DNA from: Rubrobacter sp.
Lineage (GTDB): Bacteria > Actinomycetota > Rubrobacteria > Rubrobacterales > Rubrobacteraceae
Reading direction: 5' to 3'
Length of the DNA stretch: 17,642 bases
Assembly (NCBI GenBank): GCA_016781705.1
Contig: JADDPV010000108.1
Coordinates: forward strand, 1 to 17,642
The notes beneath the pieces are model-generated. The model searched no databases. It saw nothing but the letters and a program-made list of their open reading frames with translations, and was not told the origin of the DNA. Of the stretch, positions 7,580-13,956 are shown piece after piece; the first letter of the stretch is position 1, and every line of letters begins with the position of its first letter. The position numbers and the translations under genes are program-made.

Positions 7580-7680
7580 GCGTATTTTTTCTCGGCAAAC
7601 AAGGCCAGCGCCCTGTATTTGTTTGTGTTAAATGTTTACTGTGTTTCTATAGGGAACAAAGGATTTTAGATTCCGGTAAG
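7580..7680 (+). other. AT-rich stretch, candidate duplex-unwinding region and rep promoter region
   Basis: Between the last iteron and the initiator gene the base composition shifts to AT-rich, with runs such as TATTTTTT, GTTTGTGTTAAATGTTTACT and AAAGGATTTTAGATT. TGTGTTAAA (7624-7632) matches the DnaA-box complement with one mismatch. TATAGG near 7650 could be a -10 box, but no good -35 is seen. Iterons, AT-rich DNA, then rep is the classical order at theta-type plasmid origins. Confidence 0.5.
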
Positions 7681-7722
7681 TGATCGGGCGAAGGCTTCCC
7701 GGGGAGAACGTGAAGGGAGAGC

Positions 7723-9153
7723 ATGGGGAGCGCGCGAAAGCGGGATAACGGTGCGGTGCGCGCAGAGGTAGAAGACCTCAAGCTCTTCGAACTTGAGAAG
7801 AGCCCGATCATCAGCGTCGAGATCAACCTCGAGCTTATACCGCTCTTCCTGTACAAGGCGCGTGGCCGCTCCGAGGAGAGCCTGGAGGCCACGAACGTCA
7901 TCCGCACGCCAGATGGACAACGCGTCGAGCAGTACGTCAAGGTGGTTGGCGGACGCGAGTACGGTCTACCAGGCCCGGTCGACCGGGATGTCCACGTCGC
8001 CATTATGAAGCTGGTACACCGCGCGGGGGGGCTGCCGCCCGACGGGGTGGTGAGCTTCAGCCTATACGAGTTGCTCAAGGTCCTTGGCAAGAATCGTGGG
8101 GGTAACAACTACGAAAAGGTTCGCGAGTCCCTCGATCGGGTGGCCGACTGCGTCATCTACGCCCAGAACGCCTTCTATGACAACGAGACGGAACAGTTCC
8201 GGACCCACCGCTTCACCCCTTGGAGCGTACACTTCGCGAGTACCAGACAGGGCCAGGGCCGCTCGACGGAGCGCCACGTGTTGAAGTTCCACGAGATCCT
8301 GGTTCGCTCGTACAACTCCGGGTACCTCAAGACCCTCGATACCGACTTCTTCTTCTCCCTCAAGAGCCCCATGGCCAAGAGCCTCTACCAGCTCGTGGAC
8401 GCCAGGAGGCGCGGCAAGCTCTCCTGGACGGTGGGCGTCCAGCAGCTGCGCCAGCTCATCCCCATACCCGAGAGCTACCGCTACGACTCGAAGATCCGGG
8501 AGAAGGTCGAGCCCGGCCTCAAGGAGCTCAAGCGGCGCGGGTTCCTGGAGCGGGCCGACTACGAGCAGCGCGGGGAGGACCAGGTGATCTGCTTCCGCAT
8601 CTCGCGCAATTTCGTCGAGGCCCGCGATCGCCCCCAGGTGGCGCTCTCCTCCCGCGAGCGCGGCACCGCCGACGCGCTGATCCGCCACGGCGTCTCGGCC
8701 CCGAAGGCGGAGAAGCTGGTCTCCGACAACGGGGCGAGCCACTGCCGCCGCTACCTCGACGCCCTCCCCCACCAGACCGGCATCACCAACCCCGCCGGCT
8801 GGTTGATCAGGTACATCGAGAACGCCTGGCCCGTCACGCTCCCAGGAGAAGCCGTGACCAAAGAGCCCGAGCTCTCGCCCATCGGTGACGCCGCCCGTCC
8901 CGACGAGGAGCACGTCCGCCGCGCCCTCAAGAAGCGACTCGACGCCGGCGAGTTCGACAAGACCATAGCCGACCTCGAATCCCTCCCCTACGACCAGTAT
9001 AGCCGCTTCGTCGCCGCCAGCGCCCCCATCGTGGACGCCGACGAGAACCGCTACTACCTCTCCCTCGAAGGCGACCTCTACCTCTACGTCGGCCCCCCCA
9101 ACCCCGAGAACCGCTTCTTCCTCCGTACCCTCGACCGCTCGACCGCGGGATAA
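7723..9153 (+). CDS. RPA-type plasmid replication initiator protein
   Basis: This 476-residue protein matches the pattern of the replication initiator protein A (RPA) family found on plasmids of many phyla. The early segment (about 19-60) includes KLFELEKSPIISVEINLELI. The first winged-helix-like part (about 80-175) holds GLPGPVDRDVHVAIMKL, FSLYELLKVLG and THRFTPWSVHF. A second unit (about 185-300) includes FHEILVRSYNSGYLKTLD, AKSLYQLVDARR and KVEPGLKELKRRGFLE. A C-terminal helical segment (about 315-370), TADALIRHGVSAPKAEKLV to NPAGWLIRYIENAW, is common at the end of such Rep proteins. ATG 7723 has GAAGGGAG about 5 bp upstream. It should bind the iterons just upstream, melt the origin and recruit the host replisome. 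The iterons and a decayed partial copy lie 5' of it. Confidence 0.88.
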   Translation: MGSARKRDNGAVRAEVEDLKLFELEKSPIISVEINLELIPLFLYKARGRSEESLEATNVIRTPDGQRVEQYVKVVGGREYGLPGPVDRDVHVAIMKLVHRAGGLPPDGVVSFSLYELLKVLGKNRGGNNYEKVRESLDRVADCVIYAQNAFYDNETEQFRTHRFTPWSVHFASTRQGQGRSTERHVLKFHEILVRSYNSGYLKTLDTDFFFSLKSPMAKSLYQLVDARRRGKLSWTVGVQQLRQLIPIPESYRYDSKIREKVEPGLKELKRRGFLERADYEQRGEDQVICFRISRNFVEARDRPQVALSSRERGTADALIRHGVSAPKAEKLVSDNGASHCRRYLDALPHQTGITNPAGWLIRYIENAWPVTLPGEAVTKEPELSPIGDAARPDEEHVRRALKKRLDAGEFDKTIADLESLPYDQYSRFVAASAPIVDADENRYYLSLEGDLYLYVGPPNPENRFFLRTLDRSTAG

Positions 9154-9305
9154 AGCTGCATAATACAGCGAGGTGGATGCGTGCTTCTATGCTCCTGTCT
9201 TGCTGGTGCTTCCTTCTTGCGCTGGGCTTTGTTTGGGTTGGTTGGTGTTACTCTCCGTCCCTGGTTGCTTTTGCCTGTATGTATTATCAGTATTTATAGC
9301 CTGCC

Positions 9306-9596
9306 CTACAGCTCCTCCCTGGTCGCCGCGACGGCCTCCCGGATGGCGCGCCGTATCTGCCCCTCCAATCCGGCCATCCCGAGGTGTTCCTCGGCGAGCG
9401 CCTCCGCCTCTTCAAGATGCTCCAAGGGCGTCCTTTCGGGGCACTCGCCCTCCAATGGGAGCCTCCCTAGGAGCCCCTCTATGCGCACCTGGGCCCGCGT
9501 GATGCTTATCCGCGTCCTTTCGGCCCCTTCGCCGATACGCTCTTGGGCCGACCTGAGGTGACGGGAGATCTTCGCCAGGATCTCTTCGGAGGCCAC
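9306..9596 (-). CDS. Small hypothetical helical protein
   Basis: The 96-residue product is charged and almost all helix-forming, with heptad-like stretches (KISRHLRSAQERIGEGAERT, then LEHLEEAEALAEEHL), so a coiled coil is likely. No cysteine-rich, membrane or catalytic motif is visible. The start is GTG at 9596, with GGGAGAGG about 4 bp upstream. It is convergent with rep and 177 bp downstream of vapC on the same strand. I do not recognise the family. Confidence 0.55.
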   Translation of the reverse strand: MASEEILAKISRHLRSAQERIGEGAERTRISITRAQVRIEGLLGRLPLEGECPERTPLEHLEEAEALAEEHLGMAGLEGQIRRAIREAVAATREEL

Positions 9597-9773
9597 TACC
9601 CCTCTCCCCCATCGTCCTCGTCTCCGCCGCCCAACACACGATCAACTTCTGTGGTATCCACAAGCACCCTATCCATCCCGTAAGATCCGCGAGTGGACCG
9701 GTTGGACGTTCCCATCTCCTCCAACGAGGAGGCCGCGGCCTTGAGATTATCTCGTCGGGCGTCTTCCCCGGGT

Positions 9774-10223
9774 CTACCCTAAGGCCGCGAGGTCGAACGC
9801 GGGGTCCAGCGGGTCGGCGAACGACACCCCGTCGAGCACGGCCCCCGGGTTGAAGTCCTCGCTCAAGACCACTGCCACCTGCCCCAGGCGGGCGACGGCC
9901 CAGATCTGGGCGTCGTAGTAGGAGAGCAGATGCTCCCGGACTCCCCGCAGGGCCTCGAGCACCACGGGCCCGGTGAGCGGCAACACCGGGAAGGCGAGCA
10001 GGAGGCGCTCGACCTCCCGCCTCACCGTCGCGGGATCGGGGCGGGGCTCCAGCTTCCTCAGGCAGGCGTTGGCGAACTCGGAGAGCACCTGCGCCGGCAG
10101 GGCCGCGCTACCGGCACGGCCGACGCGCCGGAGTATCTCCCGGGCCCTGTCGCGCTTCAGCGGCTCCCTCCGATCCACGGCGTGGACCAGCAGGTTGGTG
10201 TCGATGAGGTAGCGCGCGGCCAT
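9774..10223 (-). CDS. vapC: VapC-type PIN-domain toxin
   Basis: The 149-residue length is typical of PIN-domain ribonucleases. The N-terminus YLIDTNLLVHA carries the first acidic residue (D8) and the conserved TN. SEFANACL holds the conserved Glu, YYDAQIWAVA the second Asp, and LSEDFNPG the C-terminal acidic site. These form the usual Mg2+-binding cluster that cleaves RNA, in known cases tRNA or the rRNA sarcin-ricin loop. ATG 10223 lies 14 bp after the vapB stop, with AGGTGGCGG upstream, so the two are one operon. Its likely job is post-segregational killing or stress response on a mobile replicon. Confidence 0.9.
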   Translation of the reverse strand: MAARYLIDTNLLVHAVDRREPLKRDRAREILRRVGRAGSAALPAQVLSEFANACLRKLEPRPDPATVRREVERLLLAFPVLPLTGPVVLEALRGVREHLLSYYDAQIWAVARLGQVAVVLSEDFNPGAVLDGVSFADPLDPAFDLAALG

Positions 10224-10237
10224 TGCCTACCGCCACC

Positions 10238-10507
10238 TCAAACGCGGTCCTCGTACAGTTCCTCCCGGTCGAACCGGTAGCCCTCGGGGAAGCGGTGAGA
10301 CTCGGCCAGCCGGTCGGCCTCCTCCAGGAAGCCCTCCAGAGCCTTCACCGCATCCGCCACGGCAAGGCCGCTCCCCCCTTCCTCGCCCAGCAGCAAACCG
10401 TCCAAAAGCCGCCGCACCAGCTCGGCCTCCGAGACCCCGAGTTCCCTGGCCCTCGCCTTCAGCGCCCGCTCATGCTCGTCGCTTATGTACAGCTGCTTCC
10501 TGATCAT
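10238..10507 (-). CDS. vapB: VapB-type ribbon-helix-helix antitoxin
   Basis: The 89-residue protein starts MIRKQLYISDEHERALKARA, a classic RHH N-terminus in which a short DNA-binding strand is followed by a helix. ELGVSEAELVRRLLDG is the second helix. The acidic and aromatic tail FPEGYRFDREELYEDRV is of the kind that wraps and blocks the PIN toxin. The frame stays open to 10642, but I chose ATG 10507: the protein fold begins there and a well-formed promoter ends exactly at it. No Shine-Dalgarno precedes this ATG, consistent with a leaderless mRNA. VapB should repress its own promoter through the tandem 9-bp repeats next to the start. Confidence 0.85.
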   Translation of the reverse strand: MIRKQLYISDEHERALKARARELGVSEAELVRRLLDGLLLGEEGGSGLAVADAVKALEGFLEEADRLAESHRFPEGYRFDREELYEDRV

Positions 10508-10508
10508 G

Positions 10509-10526
10509 TATACATCATATACATCA
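10509..10526 (-). promoter_or_regulatory. Tandem 9-bp repeats, candidate VapB operator
   Basis: Two adjacent perfect copies of TGATGTATA (10526-10518 and 10517-10509, minus strand) end one base before the vapB ATG. The second is part of the palindrome ATGTATACAT (10515-10506). They overlap the -10 box, the expected place for autorepression by an RHH antitoxin. Confidence 0.6.
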
Positions 10527-10542
10527 CACGGCGTCATCACAA
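10514..10542 (-). promoter_or_regulatory. Candidate leaderless promoter of vapBC
   Basis: On the minus strand TTGTGA (10542-10537) is followed after exactly 17 bp by TATGAT (10519-10514), a 5/6 match to the -10 box. The A of the vapB ATG (10507) is the seventh base after the -10 box, so transcription would start at or next to the start codon. Confidence 0.65.
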
Positions 10543-10573
10543 CCTCGCGACCGCGGGTCCAGGCTAGCTCTTG

Positions 10574-10604
10574 CCGCGTGACCGCACGGCGTGCGGTCAC
10601 GCGG
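10574..10604. repeat. 31-bp perfect inverted repeat with 14-bp arms
   Basis: CCGCGTGACCGCAC and its exact complement flank a 3-base centre. In RNA it would form a very stable hairpin, but no T tract follows on either strand. It lies 32-62 bp upstream of the vapB -35 box, between the vapBC operon and the broken small gene. Possible roles are a transcription barrier, a protein site or a mobile-element remnant. Confidence 0.6.
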
Positions 10605-10709
10605 GCCTCCTCCTGCAGAGACCTCTTAACGTGGTTCGGCATGGCTCGGGCCCGATTGACCCTTCCCGTACCTACAGACCGCCTTCGCGCTCATCCGGCG
10701 ACACGATGA

Positions 10710-10982
10710 TCAACGGCTCTGTGTTCCCCTGCGAAGCCTCTCCCGCATCTCGCGGAGCGCCGCCTGGGGATCGGTGCCTAGAGCACCGTGCCACTAGGCG
10801 AAGACCCGCAGGTCGTCTTCGGCCCGCCACTCCGTGTCGTGCGCGAGGACCTCGCGGTCCTCCTGGGTGAGCTCGCTCGCGAGGGCCTGCCCGCTCTCGA
10901 GCAGCTCCAGCTTCAGTCTCGCCAGGATGCGCCGCGTCGCCAAGAGCGCCTCGGCCTGCGCCTCCGTCCGCTCGGGGTCCAT
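10710..10982 (-). pseudogene. Small hypothetical gene interrupted by an in-frame TAG
   Basis: From ATG 10982 the frame encodes 62 residues (MDPERTEAQAEALLATRR ... EWRAEDDLRVFA) and stops at TAG (10796-10794). The same frame then runs on for 27 codons (WHGALGTDPQAALREMRERL and on) to TGA at 10712-10710. The second part is helical, charged and looks coding, so the TAG is probably a point mutation (one change from CAG or GAG) in a protein of about 90 residues. A functional 62-residue product remains possible. A TTG-started stub (IIVSPDEREGGL) overlaps the final TGA, hinting at a lost second gene, as in toxin-antitoxin pairs. I do not recognise the family. Confidence 0.4.
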
Positions 10983-11560
10983 AAGGGCGATCTTACCCCT
11001 ATCCGGCGTCTGACTCGCGCGGCACCTCCTCCCCCGCCGCCGACTCCAACAACCAGCGTGTTGCAGTTTCCTGCAATCCTATCCGGCTCAGCGGCACACA
11101 AAACGCTTATTTGCTTATGCATTTATGTAAATAAGCATGTAGTGTCTTGTTGTCCCGTAGCGTGTCTACGACCGACGGTTGCGTGTGCGCGAGGTAGGGA
11201 GGCGTCATGCGTACCGAGGGTGCGGGACAGTGATCCGCGCGCATGTGTGTCTTGTGATCCAGAGACAGGCCGAGGATCCCGGTCTACTTTCCTTATAACG
11301 GGCTTAGGAGGCCTCTGGGCGGCCCCGGACCCCTCCGCGAGGTCATGTACTCCGGAGCTATCGAATACCTCCAGAAGCGTCATCTCGACACAGCCACTTC
11401 GAGGGCGACGACGCGACCGGAGATCCGGGACCATCGAGAGGCGTTCGGCGACCTCCCACGGCGGCTTGTCGTATTACTCGGCTGGTCCTTATCTGCATAA
11501 ACGCATAATCAAATAACCGCTTGTTTGCTTACGCAAATAAATTTCTGTAGGATGGTCGCC
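10983..11560. other. Non-coding region upstream of parA
   Basis: I see no convincing gene in these 578 bases. They hold a 10-bp direct repeat CCTATCCGGC (10998-11007 and 11078-11087), a 6-bp-arm inverted repeat TTGCAG/CTGCAA (11061-11076) and two AT-rich repeat clusters near 11105-11136 and 11492-11540 (separate entry). Confidence 0.5.
11105..11540. repeat. Two AT-rich repeat clusters, candidate partition site or par operator
   Basis: Cluster 1 (11105-11136) has 8-bp arms GCTTATTT/AAATAAGC around GCTTATGCATTTATGT. Cluster 2 (11492-11540) has GCATAA twice (11495-11500 and 11503-11508, 8 bp apart) and TTTGC/GCAAA arms around TTAC (11525-11538). GCTTATGC in cluster 1 and GCTTACGC in cluster 2 are near-identical. 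The second cluster ends about 20 bp before the parA start, where RHH partner proteins bind both as repressor and as centromere factor in ParA systems with small partners. The role is inferred. Confidence 0.5.
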
Positions 11561-12160
11561 ATGCTGATCACGGTAACAAGCCACAAGGGGGGAGTCGGGA
11601 AGACGGTGAGCGCCATCCATCTAGCGGCGTTCTTCGTACGGGAGTTCGGCGAGGGGTCGACGGTCTTGGTGGACACCGATCCGAACGGCAGCGCGCTGGA
11701 GTGGGCACAGAGGGGGAAGCTTCCCTTCCCAGTGGTCGAGCCGCAGGCGGAGCCGGGGGACGAGGAGCACGTGGTACTCGACTCCCAGGGAAGGCTGCAC
11801 GGCGAGGATCTGGAGGCGGCGGTGGAGGAGAGCGACCTGCTCGTGGTGCCGACCACCCCCGAGGCGCTCGCCCTGAACGCGCTCATGCTCTTCGTGGAGG
11901 ATCTGGAGCGGATCGGCAGAAGGACCGACTACCGTGTGCTGCTGACGATGGTACCGTGGTGGAACCTTTCCGGAACGCGGGCGCGCAAGGCGCTGGAGGC
12001 CGAGGGGGTGCCGCTGTTTGAGGGCGAGATCCGCCGGCGCGAGGCGTTCCAGGCGGCGGCGCTGCGGGGGGTCCCGATCTACGACGTCAACGAGCGGCGG
12101 GCGCGCCAAGGGTGGGAGGACTACGAGAAGGTCGGAAGAGAGGTGCTGAGGCTCAGATGA
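11561..12160 (+). CDS. parA: ParA-family partition ATPase
   Basis: The 199-residue protein starts MLITVTSHKGGVGKTVSAIH with the deviant Walker A motif KGGVGKT (9-15), signature lysine at K9. VLVDTDPNGSALEWAQ (35-50) is the A' segment and VVLDSQGR (71-78) the Walker B region, with S-Q in place of the usual T-P-P. It lacks an N-terminal HTH, as expected for small ParA proteins paired with RHH partners (type Ib-like). I chose ATG 11561 because TAGGATGG lies just upstream; ATG 11552 would sit on top of that site. ParA ATPases move plasmid copies over the nucleoid. It overlaps the next gene by ATGA, so the two are translationally coupled. Confidence 0.9.
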   Translation: MLITVTSHKGGVGKTVSAIHLAAFFVREFGEGSTVLVDTDPNGSALEWAQRGKLPFPVVEPQAEPGDEEHVVLDSQGRLHGEDLEAAVEESDLLVVPTTPEALALNALMLFVEDLERIGRRTDYRVLLTMVPWWNLSGTRARKALEAEGVPLFEGEIRRREAFQAAALRGVPIYDVNERRARQGWEDYEKVGREVLRLR

Positions 12161-12531
12161 CCGAAGGTCGTGGCGGCGGTAGGGGAGAGGGGAATATGGC
12201 GAACGCCCTGCGGACCCGGCGGCGCCGCGCGCCGGAGGCTCCCAGCGCGCAGCGGCCGCCTACCTCCCCGGCGGGCAGAAGGAACCGTAAGAAGACGGGC
12301 AAGCGCAGCAACCCGGACTACATGCTGGCCAGCGCCTTCGTCCACCGCGAGGTCTACGAGCGCGTGCGTCAGGCGCTCCTGAGCGGCGAGGTCAAGAGGG
12401 AGGTGCTCCTGGATCTGGCGGAGCGCGGGGTGCTCCATCAGCGAGGGAAACCGCTGTACAGCGATCTCGTGGAACTGCTCCTGCGGGAGTGGCTGGAGCG
12501 GGTTGGGTGGGAACTCGAGGAAGGCTCCTGA
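12157..12531 (+). CDS. Small basic ParA partner, probable RHH centromere-binding protein
   Basis: The start ATG at 12157 overlaps the parA stop (ATGA) and gives 124 residues; ATG 12196, with GGAGAGGGG upstream, is an alternative giving 111. Residues about 10-55 are a disordered, Arg/Pro-rich tail (TRRRRAPEAPSAQRPP). The C-terminal part NPDYMLASAFVHREVYERVR ... YSDLVELLLREWLERVG resembles the NPDY-type RHH proteins encoded next to plasmid parA genes. The insert LSGEVKREVLLDLAERGVLHQRGK makes it longer than simple RHH partners. It likely binds the AT-rich repeats upstream of parA and stimulates the ATPase through its tail. Confidence 0.7.
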   Translation: MTEGRGGGRGEGNMANALRTRRRRAPEAPSAQRPPTSPAGRRNRKKTGKRSNPDYMLASAFVHREVYERVRQALLSGEVKREVLLDLAERGVLHQRGKPLYSDLVELLLREWLERVGWELEEGS

Positions 12532-13134
12532 GGTAAGAGCAGGAACGTGTGGGGTCTCGGCCGACGTCCGTTCGTGTGCGAAGGCTCGCCTCACCGCTCG
12601 GACGCTGGCTCGTTTCTTACTGGCGAGCGCATCCGGCTGAAGATCAGTGCGCACTCGCTTGGATGCGCAGGCCCGGGCATGAGGCTCCGAGAGGAGCGGT
12701 GGGGGAGAGGAAGTGTGCAAATCCGCGGGGGGCGGTCGAAGTTGTCGCATCTACCGGCTCGACAGCTCTGCGGGTAGCTCCTTAAGCACTTCGCGCTCGA
12801 AGCCGACGCCGGGGCGGTGGTGCGGCAGGTGTAGAACGCCATGGCCGCGAAAGGTGGGTGGCGGACGGCCGGGGTGGTCCAGGAGGAGTGGCCTTGAGGC
12901 GGGAGAAGTGAGAGCGGGCTCACGAGGGCCTGCGAGCGGTGGCGTGGGCAGCCACAGCGCCGGCCGAGGACCGGATCCGAGCGGGAGCGATGAGCTCTAC
13001 GCGTCCTTCGCCAAGGCGCTGGGGTCGGCGGGGGTCTCGCTCTTCATAACGTAACCTCCCCGCCGGGGCTTATCCCGCAGCCGCCCTCGACCCTCCGTAG
13101 CAGCGTACCCGGCGCCCGGCACCGGTCGGGACTC
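12532..13134. other. 603-bp stretch without a supported gene
   Basis: This is the gap between the parA operon and the convergent end of the PRTRC operon. Reading frames here are short, rich in Arg/Gly/Ser, and change frame where any protein-like pieces appear (for example ADAGAVVRQV near 12810 and DELYASFAKALGSAGV near 12990). These may be remnants of a decayed gene, but I could not assign any. Confidence 0.4.
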
Positions 13135-13956
13135 TCAGGCGGCCACCTCGAGAAGGGCGTCTATGGCGGGGTCGCTCCTCACGTAGCCGCGCCTGGCGTC
13201 GAAGAAGCTGCGCCAGTGGATGAGCGTGCCCTCGGACAGGAGGGGCGTGAGGTAGGCGAGGACCGCGGTGGCCGCGAACAGGTTGGTGAGGTGCCGCTGG
13301 GGCTCGGAAACGGTCGCCTCGCCGCAGGGCGGCTCCTCGGTAGGGAGGCGATCATCCCCGGCTATGAGGTCGGGCAGGACCTCGCCGGGGAAGGGGATCA
13401 CGGTCTCCCGCCGAATCCTGACGCCCGCCAGAACCTGTCCTTCCCAGCCCGAGTCCCTTATCTTCGCCAGCTCGTAGCGGTCCACGTGGTCCGGGTCGTC
13501 CGGGACCCTGGCCGCCGCGTTGCCAGAGTCGACGCAGACGACGTGGTCGTACTCTTGGAGCTTCTCGTGCAGGAGGCGGCGGGTCGCGGAGTTGTCCAGG
13601 CAGCCCACGACCACTGCTCCCGTATCGACGTGGCGCTTGAGGTTCGTGTCGTGGGCGAGGTACTCGGGCAGCGCCGCTATCGGGAGCCCGTAGGCCCTGG
13701 CGTACCGCTCGGCGGCGACGAGGGCCTTGTTCTTGTGCAGGTCCTGCTCGAGGAAGTAGGCGCGGACCAGGTTCTTCGGCTCGACGACGTCCCCGTCGAT
13801 GAGAAGCACCTCGGGGACGCGGCGACCCAGAACCTTGAGGCCGTAGAGCAGTCGGGCGGCCTGCTGCAGGACGTAGAGACCGGTCCCGCCGACGCCCACG
13901 ATGACGAGCTGCGTCCTCTGCGGGTCTATGACCCGGACGGGCTTGGGCGCGGGCAT
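13135..13956 (-). CDS. PRTRC-type ThiF/E1-like adenylyltransferase
   Basis: The 273-residue protein has the ThiF/MoeB/E1 nucleotide-binding fold: LVIVGVGGTGLYVLQQAARL (GVGGTG, 21-26), then LLIDGDVVEPKNLVRAYF (52-68) with the Asp that binds ATP ribose and the N-L-x-R element, the following HKNKA lysines, and VVVGCLDNSATR (115-126). There is no CxxC zinc pair. The C-terminal part, EEPPCGEATVSEPQRHLTNL and on, matches the conserved end of PRTRC ThiF proteins; C211 there is a candidate thioester cysteine. The ATG shares one base with the stop of the JAB gene (TGATG), so translation is coupled. By family it should adenylate the C-terminal Gly of a ubiquitin-like protein and pass it to the E2-like partner; this activity has not to my knowledge been shown for the cassette. 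Confidence 0.85.
   Translation of the reverse strand: MPAPKPVRVIDPQRTQLVIVGVGGTGLYVLQQAARLLYGLKVLGRRVPEVLLIDGDVVEPKNLVRAYFLEQDLHKNKALVAAERYARAYGLPIAALPEYLAHDTNLKRHVDTGAVVVGCLDNSATRRLLHEKLQEYDHVVCVDSGNAAARVPDDPDHVDRYELAKIRDSGWEGQVLAGVRIRRETVIPFPGEVLPDLIAGDDRLPTEEPPCGEATVSEPQRHLTNLFAATAVLAYLTPLLSEGTLIHWRSFFDARRGYVRSDPAIDALLEVAA

Noticed and set aside
7034..7669. 211-codon plus-strand frame as a gene
   Set aside because: It runs through the iteron array, and its repeated YRP/PGK pieces are translation of the DNA repeats; no start signal or family.
8062..8913. 283-codon minus-strand frame
   Set aside because: Antisense to the firmly assigned rep gene; Leu/Val/Gly-rich shadow product.
9650..9662. 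DnaA box in TGTGGTATCCACA
   Set aside because: GTATCCACA has one mismatch to the consensus, but it stands alone, far from the iterons, and is itself a small palindrome.
10574..10604. Intrinsic terminator
   Set aside because: The stem is strong, but no T tract follows on either strand.
11123..11434. 103-codon minus-strand frame
   Set aside because: Arg/Ser/His-rich without fold-like pattern, and it begins close to the candidate partition site; not supported as a gene.
10788..11516. 242-codon plus-strand frame before parA
   Set aside because: Composition changes along its length, it crosses the AT-rich repeat clusters, it has no Shine-Dalgarno, and no domain is recognised.
12713..13054. 113-codon plus-strand frame ending DELYASFAKALGSAGVSLF
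   Set aside because: Only the last 20 residues look protein-like; the rest is Gly/Arg/Ser-rich. It may be a gene remnant, but that cannot be shown.
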